The notes: generated by a model from the letters alone, not told the origin. A stretch of 64,000 bases of DNA from Streptomyces sp. RPT161 (GCF_027533845.1 NZ_JAPZVN010000001.1:682001-746000), one strand, 5' to 3'; shown: positions 38,853-48,669, counted from the first letter of the stretch. Program-made: numbers and translations.

Positions 38853-40151
38853 CTACACGCGTGCCCCGGCCCGGGACAGCAGCCACCAGCGGACGCCGAG
38901 CGCTCCGGGGAGCCCCAGCCCCAGCATCCAGCCGAAGTGTGCCACTCCCATGGACCAGGCAACCGGACCGAAGCTGGAGAGGGCACCGGTGCCCATGGGA
39001 CCGGCCACCAGCAGGGCGGACCAGGCCAGCACAGCGCCACCGCACAGGGCGGCCAGCGCCACCACCGCCGCGGTGCCCGGCACCGTCCAGTCGTGCTGTA
39101 CCGCCACGTGGGCCACGTACCAGCTCAACACCGCCGCGGCGGCGACCGGGACCGCCAACACCAGCCACAGGAAGGGCGATCCGCCGTCGCGACCGGTCGG
39201 TGAGGGCAGCGCCGCCAGTAGCGGGAAGTGCGGCAGCACCCGCGGATACCCGTAGGCCCCGGCGGGCGACACCGCACCGCCGACGCCCAGCGCGAACCCC
39301 GGCCCCAGCGCGTAGGCCGCGCCCCACAGCGCCACATTGGGCACCAGCGCGACGATCAGCAGCAGCACCGCGAACCGTCCGGAGAACGAACCGGTGAGCT
39401 GGCCGAAGTCATCGCCCACCGCGCCCGCGTGCCACGCCAGCGCACCGCCGCTGAGCAGCGCGCCGCCGACGACCACCGCGCCCACCGCCACCCCGGCGGC
39501 CCGCAGTCCCGTGCTCGCGCCGCCGCGCGGCAGCAGCCAGGCCACCGGAGGCGGCGCCCAGTTCGCCAGCGCCGACGTCGGCCGCCCGTACGCCGTCCAG
39601 GCGCCCACGGCCGCCACCGGCGCGGCCACCAGCGGTACGCACAGCAGCGCGGACAGCGGTTCCCCGCGCAGCGGACCGACGTCGGTGTAGAGCGCGGCGG
39701 CCAGCGCCACCAGCAGATACCCGGCGACCAACCATCCGGTGGCGGCGACCGGCCCCAACTCCGGTTCACCGTCCGGGCCTTCACCGTCGGCCAGCGGGTC
39801 GGGGGCGAGCGCCTGCGCGGCGATGCGGTGCAGCAGCCACGCGGGCAGCGCGGTCAGCAGCAGCGGGGTGACCCCGATCGGTACGGTGCCGCCGGTCAGC
39901 CCGTCGCTTCGGGACAGCTCGGCGCCGTGCGCCAGCAGCCACAGCGCGGCGGCGACGTGCAAGGCGGTGCCGGGGCCTCCGGCGGAGTACGGCGAGATGG
40001 TCCACAGCGACAGCGCCAGCACCGCCAGCGCCGCGAGCCCGGCCCCGGCGGCGACCACCCCACCGAACATGGCGGTGGCGGCCTTCGGCGAGAAGCGGAG
40101 GGCATGGTCATGCCGGTACAACAACCTGAAGCGGTGCAGCAATTGGGTCAC
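38853..40151 (-). CDS. DUF6350 family multi-pass membrane protein
   Basis: The 432-residue protein is highly hydrophobic, with about ten predicted membrane segments, and shows the actinobacterial DUF6350 pattern (LSLWTISPYSAGGPGTALHVAAALWLLAHG near the start). The family has no experimentally firm role; some annotations call it cell-division-linked. GTG 40151 begins MTQLLHRF. It converges on the upstream membrane-protein gene, with 23 bases between stops. Confidence 0.8.
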   Translation of the reverse strand: MTQLLHRFRLLYRHDHALRFSPKAATAMFGGVVAAGAGLAALAVLALSLWTISPYSAGGPGTALHVAAALWLLAHGAELSRSDGLTGGTVPIGVTPLLLTALPAWLLHRIAAQALAPDPLADGEGPDGEPELGPVAATGWLVAGYLLVALAAALYTDVGPLRGEPLSALLCVPLVAAPVAAVGAWTAYGRPTSALANWAPPPVAWLLPRGGASTGLRAAGVAVGAVVVGGALLSGGALAWHAGAVGDDFGQLTGSFSGRFAVLLLIVALVPNVALWGAAYALGPGFALGVGGAVSPAGAYGYPRVLPHFPLLAALPSPTGRDGGSPFLWLVLAVPVAAAAVLSWYVAHVAVQHDWTVPGTAAVVALAALCGGAVLAWSALLVAGPMGTGALSSFGPVAWSMGVAHFGWMLGLGLPGALGVRWWLLSRAGARV

Positions 40152-40213
40152 GTCACCTAATGCTGCATATTGCGCGCGAATGCGTGCGGTACGGCACGAA
40201 AAGGAATGGTTTC

Positions 40214-40276
40214 GCCCCCCGAAAGGGGGTTGGGGTCCGGAGGCCGTGCCCCCGCAGGCCCCCTTTCGGGGGCTCC
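40214..40276. repeat. Nested inverted repeats upstream of the sucD terminator
   Basis: A GC-rich dyad CCCCCGAAAGGGGG near 40216-40229 is mirrored by CCCCCTTTCGGGGG near 40259-40272. Each half is itself a partial palindrome, and the halves also pair with each other. The rest of the 40152-40311 gap holds no gene that I can support. It may be a dispersed intergenic element or an extra terminator. Confidence 0.5.
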
Positions 40277-40311
40277 GCCCCGGCCGCTCACGCTCTGTGC
40301 GGTACGAAGAC

Positions 40312-40353
40312 GAAGAGGTCCGCCCTCCCTTGTCGGGGAGGGCGGACCTCTTC
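40312..40353 (-). terminator. Terminator of the sucCD operon
   Basis: A perfect 17-bp stem (40312-40328 against 40337-40353) with an 8-base loop lies 15 bases beyond the sucD stop on the minus strand. Confidence 0.9.
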
Positions 40354-40367
40354 GGTCAGCTGGGGGC

Positions 40368-41252
40368 TCAGCCGTTGAGCGCGGCGCGCGCCAGGCGCGC
40401 CGTCTCGGACGGGGTCTTGCCGACCTTGACGCCCGCGGCCTCCAGGGCCTCCTTCTTCGCCTGGGCGGTGCCGGACGAACCGGAGACGATCGCACCCGCG
40501 TGGCCCATCGTCTTGCCCTCGGGGGCGGTGAAGCCGGCGACGTAGCCGACGACCGGCTTGGTCACGTGCTCCTTGATGTAGGCCGCCGCGCGCTCCTCCG
40601 CGTCGCCACCGATCTCACCGATCATCACGATCAGGTCGGTGTCGGGGTCCTCCTGGAACGCCTTGAGGCAGTCGATGTGGGTGGTGCCGATGATCGGGTC
40701 ACCGCCGATGCCGACCGCCGACGAGAAGCCGATGTCACGCAGCTCGTACATCATCTGGTAGGTCAGCGTGCCGGACTTCGACACCAGACCGATGCGGCCC
40801 GGCTTGGTGATGTCCGACGGGATGATGCCCGCGTTGGACTGGCCGGGGGTGATCAGGCCGGGGCAGTTCGGGCCGATGATCCGGGTCTTGTTGCCCTTGG
40901 CCTGGGCGTGCGCCCAGAACGAGGCGGTGTCGTGCACCGCGATGCCCTCGGTGATCACGACGGCCAGCGGGATCTCGGCGTCGATCGCCTCGATGACCGC
41001 GTCCTTGGTGAACTTCTCCGGCACGAAGATGACGGTGACGTCGGCGCCGGTGGCCTCGATGGCCTCCTTGACGGAGCCGAAGACCGGGATCTCCTGGCCG
41101 TCGAAGTCGACCTTCTGGCCGGCCTTGCGCGGGTTCACGCCGCCGACGATGTTGGTGCCGGAGGCGAGCATCCGCCGGGTGTGCTTCTGACCCTCGGAGC
41201 CGGTCATGCCCTGGACGATGACCTTGGATTCCTTGGTGAGGAAGATAGCCAT
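40368..41252 (-). CDS. sucD: Succinyl-CoA ligase alpha subunit
   Basis: The 294-residue subunit has the CoA-binding fold ([22 protein letters not shown], residues 10-31), [10 protein letters not shown], and the phospho-His segment [19 protein letters not shown] with the active-site His. With SucC it makes ATP or GTP from succinyl-CoA in the TCA cycle. ATG 41252 lies 20 bases after the sucC stop. Confidence 0.96.
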   Translation of the reverse strand: MAIFLTKESKVIVQGMTGSEGQKHTRRMLASGTNIVGGVNPRKAGQKVDFDGQEIPVFGSVKEAIEATGADVTVIFVPEKFTKDAVIEAIDAEIPLAVVITEGIAVHDTASFWAHAQAKGNKTRIIGPNCPGLITPGQSNAGIIPSDITKPGRIGLVSKSGTLTYQMMYELRDIGFSSAVGIGGDPIIGTTHIDCLKAFQEDPDTDLIVMIGEIGGDAEERAAAYIKEHVTKPVVGYVAGFTAPEGKTMGHAGAIVSGSSGTAQAKKEALEAAGVKVGKTPSETARLARAALNG

Positions 41253-41272
41253 GGTGTTGGTGACCTCGTCCC

Positions 41273-42445
41273 TTACTTCGCAGCCAGCTCGGCGGCCCGC
41301 TCCGCGGCGCCGTCCATGGTGTCCACCTGCTGGACCAGCGGGTGGTTAGCGTCGGTCAGGATCTTGCGACCCAGCTCGGCGTTGTTGCCGTCGAGTCGGA
41401 CGACCAGCGGCTTGTTGACGTCCTCGCCCTTGGACTTCAGCAACTCCAGGGCCTGCACGATGCCGTTGGCGACCGCGTCGCACGCGGTGATGCCGCCGAA
41501 GACGTTGACGAACACGGACTTCACGTCCGGGTCGCCCAGGATGATCTCCAGACCGTTGGCCATCACCTCGGCGGAGGCGCCGCCACCGATGTCGAGGAAG
41601 TTCGCGGGCTTGACCTTGCCGTGCTTCTCGCCCGCGTAGGCGACCACGTCGAGGGTGCTCATCACGAGGCCCGCGCCGTTGCCGATGATGCCGACCTCGC
41701 CGTCCAGCTTGACGTAGTTGAGGCCCTTGGCCTTGGCGGCGGCCTCCAGCGGGTTGGCCGCGGCCTTGTCCTCCAGCGCCTCGTGCTCCGGCTGACGGAA
41801 GCGCGCGTTCTCGTCCAGCGAGACCTTGCCGTCGATCGCGAGGACCTTGCCCTCGGGAGTCTTGGCCAGCGGGTTGACCTCGACGAGCAGCGCGTCTTCC
41901 TTGATGAAGACGGTCCACAGGCTCTTGAGGACCTCGACCAGCTGGTCGTGCAGCTCGGCCGGGAACTTGGCGGCCTCGATGATCTCGCGGGCCTTGGCGT
42001 CGGTGACGCCCTCGTTGGCGTCGACCGGGATCTTGGCGAGGGCCTCGGGCTTGGTGGCCGCCACCTCTTCGATCTCCATGCCGCCCTCGACGGACGCCAT
42101 GGCGAGGAAGGTGCGGTTGGCGCGGTCCAGCAGGAAGGAGACGTAGTACTCCTCCGCGATGCTCGCGGTCTGGGCCAGCATCACCTTGTGGACCGTGTGG
42201 CCCTTGATGTCCATGCCCAGGATCGCGGTGGCCTTCTCCACGGCGTCCGCCGGGTCGTCGGCCAGCTTCACACCACCGGCCTTGCCGCGGCCGCCGGTCT
42301 TGACCTGGGCCTTGACGACCACGCGGCCACCGAGACGCTCGGCCACCTCGCGCGCTGCCTCAGGGGTGTCAATGACTTCGCCGCCGAGCACGGGTACTCC
42401 GTGCTTCGCGAAGAGATCCCTCGCTTGGTACTCGAACAGGTCCAC
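41273..42445 (-). CDS. sucC: Succinyl-CoA ligase beta subunit
   Basis: The 390-residue subunit has the N-terminal ATP-grasp domain ([41 protein letters not shown]). [13 protein letters not shown] and the [18 protein letters not shown] region follow, which contacts the alpha subunit. GTG 42445 gives the conserved MDLFEYQA start. It is the first gene of sucCD. Confidence 0.96.
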   Translation of the reverse strand: MDLFEYQARDLFAKHGVPVLGGEVIDTPEAAREVAERLGGRVVVKAQVKTGGRGKAGGVKLADDPADAVEKATAILGMDIKGHTVHKVMLAQTASIAEEYYVSFLLDRANRTFLAMASVEGGMEIEEVAATKPEALAKIPVDANEGVTDAKAREIIEAAKFPAELHDQLVEVLKSLWTVFIKEDALLVEVNPLAKTPEGKVLAIDGKVSLDENARFRQPEHEALEDKAAANPLEAAAKAKGLNYVKLDGEVGIIGNGAGLVMSTLDVVAYAGEKHGKVKPANFLDIGGGASAEVMANGLEIILGDPDVKSVFVNVFGGITACDAVANGIVQALELLKSKGEDVNKPLVVRLDGNNAELGRKILTDANHPLVQQVDTMDGAAERAAELAAK

Positions 42446-42737
42446 GCGCGTCCGTCCCTTTGCTTCTCTAAATCGCAGTCTGGTGATCGCGGGTTAGTTG
42501 TCTGCGTGGGCGTGCCGTGACGTGACGGGCAGCGTGACTACGCGATCTGTTAGAGGGCGCTCACGTCGACCAGGTACGCGGCATGTCCGCCTCGCAGGTT
42601 ATCCCTGCCTGTGGCACCGGTCTAAATTCCAGACCGCACCGAAGCGGTGAGAACGGTCACAGAGTCAGCGACCGAACTGCTGTACCAAGCCACAGATGCA
42701 AGGCGGACGCCACGAAACGGGCGTAAAAACGCAGGCC
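42446..42737 (-). other. sucCD upstream region
   Basis: This gap must carry the sucCD promoter. A short dyad CGGTCT-N7-AGACCG at 42618-42636 is the only inverted repeat that stands out. No conserved riboswitch motif or small gene was recognised. Confidence 0.4.
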
Positions 42738-42783
42738 GGGCGGCCCCGGACGAGTAAGGGGAGGTACTCGCCCGGAGCCGCCC
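42738..42783 (-). terminator. Terminator after the low-complexity secreted protein gene
   Basis: A 19-bp stem with two mismatches (42738-42756 against 42765-42783) and an 8-base loop lies about 40 bases beyond the stop of the gene ending at 42824. Confidence 0.8.
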
Positions 42784-42823
42784 AGTCGGGTGGCGCGCCG
42801 TCCGGGTCGGACGGCGGCCCGGC

Positions 42824-44035
42824 TCAGACGGCGGCCGGCAGGCCCGGGATGGCGGCCGGGCCGGTCAGACCGGCCGCGGTGCCGCCCTCGGGCAGCGAGG
42901 CGACGACCAGCTTGACGTCGTACACGGTGCCCTCACCGATCACCGTGACGTGGCCGGCGACGTTGCGCACGGTGTACTGGGCGAACCCGGCCGCCTCACC
43001 GGCGACGCCCCGGGCCAGCGGGCCGACCTGGGCGGCCGCGCCCTCGGTGAACGGCACCGCCTGGGCGGCGACGCCCTTGGCGAACGGCACGGCCTCGGCG
43101 GCCACACCGGCCGCGAACGGCTTGACCTGGTTGACCACACCGTTGGCGAACGGCGGCAGCTGGGCGCCCTCGGTCTGCGCCAGGGTGCCGACACCAGTGA
43201 CCGCGCCCTGGGCCACCGGCAGCACACCGGCCACCACGCGCTGCCCCAGCGGCGGCAGCACATCGGCGGTCACCTGCGCCACGGTCGGCGTCACCTGCGC
43301 GGTGACGGCGTGCACGGCGCCGGCCACGGCCGGAACGGAGGGCACCGACGGCAGACCCGCGGTCGGCACAGCGGTGGGCAGGCCGGACGGCACGCTCGGC
43401 ACGGCGGGCAGGCCGGACGGGAGCTTGGCGGCCTTGGTCAGCTTGGTCAGGGCGTCAAGCCGGGAACCCACGGCCAGGACGCCGTTGGCCAGGTCGGTGG
43501 CCCGACCCGGGTTCGGCAGCCCGGGCAGCGACGGGACCGAGGTGGTCGACGGCAGGTGACCGACGTGCTTGACGGCGCCGTTGGCCGTGTCGGTGACGTG
43601 CTTGACGGCCCCGGTCGGCAGGCCCTTGCCGGTCAGGCCGTGCGCTGCGCCGGTCAGCGTCTCGACGGAACGGGTGGGGGCGACCGGCAGACCCTTGACC
43701 GGACCGCGGCCCCTGCCCTGGGGGGCCAGCCCGGGGTGCATGGTGTGGCCGGCGCCGGTCAGGCCCTCGACGGACCGGACAGTGCCGGTGGCGGTACCGG
43801 TGAGCGAGCCGGTGCCGGGCAGCTGGCCGGTGACCGAGCTGGCGGCGCCGGTGGCGGTACCGGTCAGCGAACCGGTGGCGGGCAGCTGGCCGGTGACCGA
43901 GCTGGCGGCGCCGGTCAGGGCGCCGGTGCCGGGAACGCTGGGCAGTACGGCCGCGTTGGCGGCGACGCTGCCCACCGCCCAGATACCGGAAGCGGCGGCG
44001 GCCACGATGACGGCACGACGAATGCTGGTACGCAT
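42824..44035 (-). CDS. Secreted low-complexity Ala/Gly/Val/Pro-rich protein
   Basis: The 403-residue product has a signal peptide (MRTSIRRAVIVAAAASGIWAVG, cleavage after ANA at about residue 28). The mature part has almost no Cys or Trp. Early on it contains two near-identical copies of SSVTGQLPxTGSLTGTATG (about residues 46-84), a central SVPSLPGLP-type stretch, and a C-terminal region of repeated VxPFAxGVAAxAVPF units (about 300-350). This looks like a cell-surface or spore-coat structural protein rather than an enzyme. No family is recognised. ATG 44035 has AAGGAG about 11 bases upstream. Confidence 0.65.
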   Translation of the reverse strand: MRTSIRRAVIVAAAASGIWAVGSVAANAAVLPSVPGTGALTGAASSVTGQLPATGSLTGTATGAASSVTGQLPGTGSLTGTATGTVRSVEGLTGAGHTMHPGLAPQGRGRGPVKGLPVAPTRSVETLTGAAHGLTGKGLPTGAVKHVTDTANGAVKHVGHLPSTTSVPSLPGLPNPGRATDLANGVLAVGSRLDALTKLTKAAKLPSGLPAVPSVPSGLPTAVPTAGLPSVPSVPAVAGAVHAVTAQVTPTVAQVTADVLPPLGQRVVAGVLPVAQGAVTGVGTLAQTEGAQLPPFANGVVNQVKPFAAGVAAEAVPFAKGVAAQAVPFTEGAAAQVGPLARGVAGEAAGFAQYTVRNVAGHVTVIGEGTVYDVKLVVASLPEGGTAAGLTGPAAIPGLPAAV

Positions 44036-44329
44036 GGTGAACCTGCTCCTTGCGGGTCACTGATCTACGCAGCGTCGATCAACTGGGCTGCGTGACAGGG
44101 GGATTGAATAGACGTCGACTGACGAGCGACGCCGGCTGATGCGTCATGGAACGGCTCGACCACGCGATGCGCTGGGAGCGAGGGGCGGTGCGCCCGTACC
44201 TGCGGAGTCCGAGACCGGCTGAACAGCGACCGGCGGCGGTCCGCCACATGCCACATGACTACAAGGAGCCGTGTGGGGCACGTGGGGCGCGATCACCCGT
44301 GCCAACGCACCGGGTGGTGCCGGAACCGC
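44036..44329. other. Intergenic region between two secreted-protein genes
   Basis: This stretch separates two same-strand genes and must hold the promoter of the gene starting at 44035. An AT-richer patch occurs near 44097-44115. No hairpin terminator or conserved motif was recognised. Confidence 0.35.
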
Positions 44330-45151
44330 CTAGTCCGGCTGGACGGAGACGTCCGTCGACCGACGGGACGGCGACGAACCGTTCGCGGGGCGCGGCACGT
44401 CCGCGCCCAGGTGGAACCGCGCACCGTCCGCGAACAGCGCGGCGTGCGCGTCACCCGTGTGGTGGGTGGAACCGTCACCCTCGCAGGGGTGGCCCGAGTG
44501 GCCCGCGGGGAACGGGAGTTGGGCCGGTGCCCGCCCGTCCCGCAGCTGGTGCGCCGGGTGCGCCTGGTGCGCCGCGGCACGGTGCGCGGCGCCCGCCGGG
44601 TACCGGCCCGCCACGGAAGCGGTGGGTCGGGCGGCGGGTGCGGTGCCGACGTGCGCCGGAACCGCCTTGTGCGGTAGGGGGCTTGGCGCGCTGCTGACCG
44701 GGTTGCCGGGGTCGCCGTGCCCTGCGCCGGTGGCACCGGCGATGGGCGACGTGACCTGGCCGGCCGCGTCTTGGACGGCACCGAGCAGGCCGGTCACCGG
44801 CCGCACGCTGCTGGTGGCCGCCGCCACCGTGTCCTTGACGCCCCGGTCGGCCTGCTGCGCGTCAGCGGCGAACCGCTGTGCGGCGCCCTGCGCGACGGCG
44901 TGGAACGGTGCCGCTGGCGCGACCTCGTCCACCGCGCCGAAAGGTGTCCCCGCGTATCGCAGGGACACCGCGTCCGGTGAGTCCGCGTGCGCCTGCCCGC
45001 TCAGTACGAACGCCAGCGCGAGGAAGCCTCCAAGCAACAGCGCTACCTGGAGCGCACGCCGAGCGGCCGTGGTGCGCGGACGCACGACGGCAGCAGGCAG
45101 GGCAAGCGCGGCAGGTAGCAAGTGGGAGACCTTCCCGTACGGATGACACAC
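44330..45151 (-). CDS. Secreted or membrane-anchored His/Ala-rich protein, unknown function
   Basis: The product (273 residues from GTG 45151) has one hydrophobic segment around residues 34-52 (ALQVALLLGGFLALAFVLSG), then AHA, which suggests a late signal peptide. Starts at TTG or at GTG 45085 (MRPRTTAARRALQ) would make it a normal one. The mature part is Ala/Pro/His-rich, with stretches such as AAHRAAAHQAHPAHQ and SGHPCEGDGSTHHTGDAH that could bind metal. I do not recognise a family. It lies upstream of, and on the same strand as, the other low-complexity secreted protein. Confidence 0.5.
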   Translation of the reverse strand: MCHPYGKVSHLLPAALALPAAVVRPRTTAARRALQVALLLGGFLALAFVLSGQAHADSPDAVSLRYAGTPFGAVDEVAPAAPFHAVAQGAAQRFAADAQQADRGVKDTVAAATSSVRPVTGLLGAVQDAAGQVTSPIAGATGAGHGDPGNPVSSAPSPLPHKAVPAHVGTAPAARPTASVAGRYPAGAAHRAAAHQAHPAHQLRDGRAPAQLPFPAGHSGHPCEGDGSTHHTGDAHAALFADGARFHLGADVPRPANGSSPSRRSTDVSVQPD

Positions 45152-45217
45152 GTTCCGGGTGACAGCCTCGATCCTTGCGGGTACGGGCTTGCTGGCGCAA
45201 GCCCGGTATTCCGCTTG

Positions 45218-46387
45218 CTACTGATGCGGCTTCATGTCCGTTATGGGCGGAGCGTCGTCGGGGATGGGCAGCGGTCGCTTCTCGACGGCGGCCGCCATCA
45301 CCTCGGGGAACAGGTCAGGGGTGCAGGCGAAGGCGGGCGCGCCCAGCGCGGCGAGCGCAGCCGCGTGCTCCCGGTCGTATGACGGCGCTCCCTCGTCGGA
45401 CAGCGCGAGCAGCGCCACGAACTGCACGCCCGCAGCCTTCATCGCCGCGACCCGCTTGAGCATCTCGTCGCGTATCCCACCCTCGTACAGGTCGCTGATG
45501 AGCACCACCACGGTCTCGCTGGGCCGGGTGATCAGCGTCTGGCAGTACGCGAGCGCACGGTTGATGTCGGTGCCGCCGCCGAGCTGGGTGCCGAACAACA
45601 CCTCCACTGGGTCGTCCAGTTGATCGGTGAGGTCCACCACTGAGGTGTCGAAGACGACCAGTTTGGTGGCGATCGACCGCATCGAGGCCAGTACGGCGCC
45701 GAACACGGAGGAGTAGACGACGGAGGCCGCCATCGACCCCGACTGGTCGACGCAGAGCACCACGTCCTTCCTGACGCCCTGTGCCGCCCGCCCGTAGCCG
45801 ACCAGCCGCTCGGGCACCACCGTGCGGTGTTCCGGAAGGTAGTTCTTCAGGTTGGCGCGTATGGTGCGCTCCCAGTCGATGTCGCGGTGCCTCGGCCGCC
45901 GAACGCGCGCGCAGCGGTCCAGGGCGCCGGTCAGCGTCGCCCGGGTACGGGTCGCCAACCGCGCCTCCAGGTCGGCCACCACCTTGCGCACCACGGTCCG
46001 CGCCGTCTGCTTGGTGGTCTCCGGCATCGCCTGGTGCAACGAGAGCAGCGTGCCGACCAGATGGACATCCGCCTCCACGGCCTCCAGCATCTCGGGCTCC
46101 AGCAGCAGGGCGGACAGCCCGAGCCGGTCGATGGCGTCGCGCTGCATCACCTGGACCACCGAGGTGGGGAAGTACGTTCGGATGTCGCCCAGCCAGCGGG
46201 CCACCCTCGGTGCTGAGCCGCCGAGCCCCGCCGCGCGGTCGGCACCGGACTGGTTGCCGCCGCCGTAGAGCGCGGCGAGGGCGGCGTCCATCCGCAGGTC
46301 CCGGCCGGCCAGCTGGCATCCGGTGCCGTCCGCTTCGCCGCCCAGCACCAGCCGCCAGCGGCGAAGCCGCTCGTCGTCGGTCGTCAT
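45218..46387 (-). CDS. VWA (von Willebrand A) domain protein of the MoxR/DUF5682 module
   Basis: The 389-residue protein has a helical N-terminal region (1-200). A C-terminal VWA domain follows with an intact MIDAS metal site: DQSGS at 214-218, Thr273 in GGGTDIN, and Asp299 in LISDLYEGG. No signal peptide or membrane segment is seen, so it is cytoplasmic. MoxR ATPases and VWA proteins work as chaperone-like pairs that remodel or insert cofactors into targets. The ATG overlaps the DUF5682 stop by 4 bases; it is the last gene of a three-gene operon. Confidence 0.85.
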   Translation of the reverse strand: MTTDDERLRRWRLVLGGEADGTGCQLAGRDLRMDAALAALYGGGNQSGADRAAGLGGSAPRVARWLGDIRTYFPTSVVQVMQRDAIDRLGLSALLLEPEMLEAVEADVHLVGTLLSLHQAMPETTKQTARTVVRKVVADLEARLATRTRATLTGALDRCARVRRPRHRDIDWERTIRANLKNYLPEHRTVVPERLVGYGRAAQGVRKDVVLCVDQSGSMAASVVYSSVFGAVLASMRSIATKLVVFDTSVVDLTDQLDDPVEVLFGTQLGGGTDINRALAYCQTLITRPSETVVVLISDLYEGGIRDEMLKRVAAMKAAGVQFVALLALSDEGAPSYDREHAAALAALGAPAFACTPDLFPEVMAAAVEKRPLPIPDDAPPITDMKPHQ

Positions 46388-48669
46388 GCGCTGCTCCCCT
46401 CCTTGAGACCGACCTGGGCGCCGGTCCCCAACAGCAGCCGTAGCGTGGGCAGTACGGCATCGGCGCGGGCGGCGTCGAGCCCCTCCCCGAAGCCGTTGCC
46501 GTACGCCTCGGCCGCCCCCGGCCCGGCCGCCCCCGGCCCACGTCGCACCAACTCCCCCACCGTGCGCCGCACACCGGGCTCGAACTCGGCGAACGTCCGC
46601 CGCACCAACGGCAGTACATCGGTGAACGCCTCGTCCGGTACCGCCGACAGCCAGCCGTCGATCAGGGCCAGCAGCTGCCCGTCGTGCACCAGCAGCACTC
46701 CGCCGCCGGACAGGAACCCGTCCAGCCAGCCGGCGGCGTCCCTCGGTGTGCTGCCGGGTGACAGGGCGAGCCCCATCAGCCGGGCGGCCCACGCCGCGTC
46801 GAACCGTCCCTCGTCCAGCAGCAGCCGGGCGGCCCGGCCGCGTATCGTGCCCGCGACCGTGCTGTCCCGGGTGGCCAGCGAGGTCAGCACGGCGGTCCAG
46901 CGCTCGCCCGGCCGATCCGCCGCCAGCAGGCCGACCGCCGAGTGCACGGCGTCGAGATGGCCGCGCATCTCGGTGGCGCCCGCCTCGTCCAGCGCCACGC
47001 ACGCGGGCGGCAGGCCCACACAGATCCGCAGCGCGATGCCCTCGGCGACCTCGCGCAGCGCACCCGCGTCGGTGCCGCGTACGTCGCCGTAGCGCGCGGA
47101 GCGCACCAACGCGGGCAGTGCCTGGGCGAGATGGCCGACGTCGGCGTCGAGCGCGGCCTTGTCGGTGAGTACCCGCAGCACGGTCGGCAGGGCGTCGGGC
47201 AGCGCGGCGAGCAGACACCGCTCGGCGAGCGCGGTGACCTCGGCGAGCTGGGCGGCGGCCACCGCGGTGTCCTCGGCCTTCGCCGTGGCGGCAGACTCCA
47301 CCGTGGTGCCCCACACCCCGGCCTCGGCCACCCGCACCGCCAGTTCCGGCTCCCAGCGCAGCCGCCAACTCTCCCGGAACGTTCCGGTGTTGGCGGTACG
47401 GGAGCGGACCGGCTCGCCCCAGGGGATGCCGAGCAGGGCCAGCCGGTGCAGCAGTCGGCTGCGGGCGGCGTCGGTGCCCTGGCGCAGGTCCAGGTCCAAC
47501 TCCCGTTCTGCCGCCTCGGGTTTGAGCCGCAGGGTGCGCTGCTGGCGGGCCAGGTCGCGGGCCAGCGGTACGGCGGGGGCGGTGTCGGGGACCTCGCCGA
47601 GGTCGTCGCCCACCACCAGGCGGTCGTGGATCAGCGCCAGCGGCAGCTGTGATCCCTCGCACATCACCGCCCGTACCGCGTCCATGGTCTCGGCGAGACC
47701 GGCCAGCGGCCGACCGCGCATCCCGGCCAGCGTCTCGGCGAGCCGTACCGCCTCGATGACGTGGGCGGACGACACCTGGCGGTCCTCGGCCCTGAGCAGC
47801 CCGGCGACCGCGGTCATCCATCGCACCAGGGGGCGGTCCGGGGCCGTGAACAGGTGCCGGTACCAGCCGGGCGAGTCGATTCCGGCGCCGTAACCGCTGC
47901 GGCGGCGCAGCCTGCGGTGGGTCCAGGGCACCCAGGTGATCTCGGTCCTCACCTTGGGCAGGCCGCGCAGCGTCTGCCGGTCGGCGGTGGCGGTGGCGGG
48001 CGCGGCCAGCGCCGGTACGTGCCAGGCGCCGCAGACCACGGCGGTGCGGTCGTGCTCGCGGGCGGCCTCGCGGATCCGCAGCCGCATATGGGCCTCGCGT
48101 ACCGCGTCGCGGGGATGGCCGCCGTCCGCGTGCCGCTCGCGCAGCGCGGTCATGGCCTCGGCGAGCGCGGTGAACGGGGCCAGCGGGTCGGCGTCCGGGC
48201 CGCCGTCGGCGCGGTGCTCCACGACGTCCTCCCACCAGCGCTCCGGGTCGTCGTGTCCGGCGGCCCCGGCCAGCACCGCCAGCGGATCGACCCGTGCGGC
48301 GGCCTCCTGCCCGCTCTCCTCGTCGGCCTCGTCGGGCAGGGCGAGGGTGTGGGCGGCGGGCAGGTCGATGAAGCGCACCGGCACGTCCCGGCCGAGCGCC
48401 CAGCGGATCGCCACCCACTCCGGTGAGAACTCGGCGAACGGCCAGAACGCGGCCCGCGCCGGATCGTCCGCCGCGTGCGCCAGCAACGCCACCGGTGGCC
48501 GCAGCCCCTCCTGCGCCGCGATCCCCACCACCGCGTCCGCCTCGGGCGGCCCCTCCACCAGCAGCGCCTCCGGCCGGTACCGCTCCAGCGCGGCGCGCAC
48601 CGCCCGGGCGGAGCCCGGCCCGTGGTGCCGCACCCCGAGCAGTAGTGGCCGCTCATGCGTGACGCTCAT
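46384..48669 (-). CDS. DUF5682 family protein, TraB/TIKI-like motifs
   Basis: The 761-residue protein opens with LLLGVRHHGPGS (GxxH, His15), then ALLVEGPPEAD (Glu39), and later VVCGAWHVPAL (second GxxH, His217). Two GxxH motifs with a conserved Glu are the hallmark of the TraB/PrgY/TIKI metallohydrolase fold; that link is my inference, since DUF5682 has no assigned function. The remaining ~500 residues are Ala/Leu-rich helices that may form a scaffold. It is cytoplasmic. Both ends overlap neighbours by 4 bases (MoxR upstream, VWA downstream), implying a fixed stoichiometric complex. Confidence 0.82.
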   Translation of the reverse strand: MSVTHERPLLLGVRHHGPGSARAVRAALERYRPEALLVEGPPEADAVVGIAAQEGLRPPVALLAHAADDPARAAFWPFAEFSPEWVAIRWALGRDVPVRFIDLPAAHTLALPDEADEESGQEAAARVDPLAVLAGAAGHDDPERWWEDVVEHRADGGPDADPLAPFTALAEAMTALRERHADGGHPRDAVREAHMRLRIREAAREHDRTAVVCGAWHVPALAAPATATADRQTLRGLPKVRTEITWVPWTHRRLRRRSGYGAGIDSPGWYRHLFTAPDRPLVRWMTAVAGLLRAEDRQVSSAHVIEAVRLAETLAGMRGRPLAGLAETMDAVRAVMCEGSQLPLALIHDRLVVGDDLGEVPDTAPAVPLARDLARQQRTLRLKPEAAERELDLDLRQGTDAARSRLLHRLALLGIPWGEPVRSRTANTGTFRESWRLRWEPELAVRVAEAGVWGTTVESAATAKAEDTAVAAAQLAEVTALAERCLLAALPDALPTVLRVLTDKAALDADVGHLAQALPALVRSARYGDVRGTDAGALREVAEGIALRICVGLPPACVALDEAGATEMRGHLDAVHSAVGLLAADRPGERWTAVLTSLATRDSTVAGTIRGRAARLLLDEGRFDAAWAARLMGLALSPGSTPRDAAGWLDGFLSGGGVLLVHDGQLLALIDGWLSAVPDEAFTDVLPLVRRTFAEFEPGVRRTVGELVRRGPGAAGPGAAEAYGNGFGEGLDAARADAVLPTLRLLLGTGAQVGLKEGSSA

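Noticed and set aside
45218-48418. A possible fusion of the VWA protein with an upstream 677-residue extension
   Set aside because: The extension is an out-of-frame reading of the DUF5682 gene; the VWA ATG overlaps the DUF5682 stop by 4 bases, as in a normal operon.
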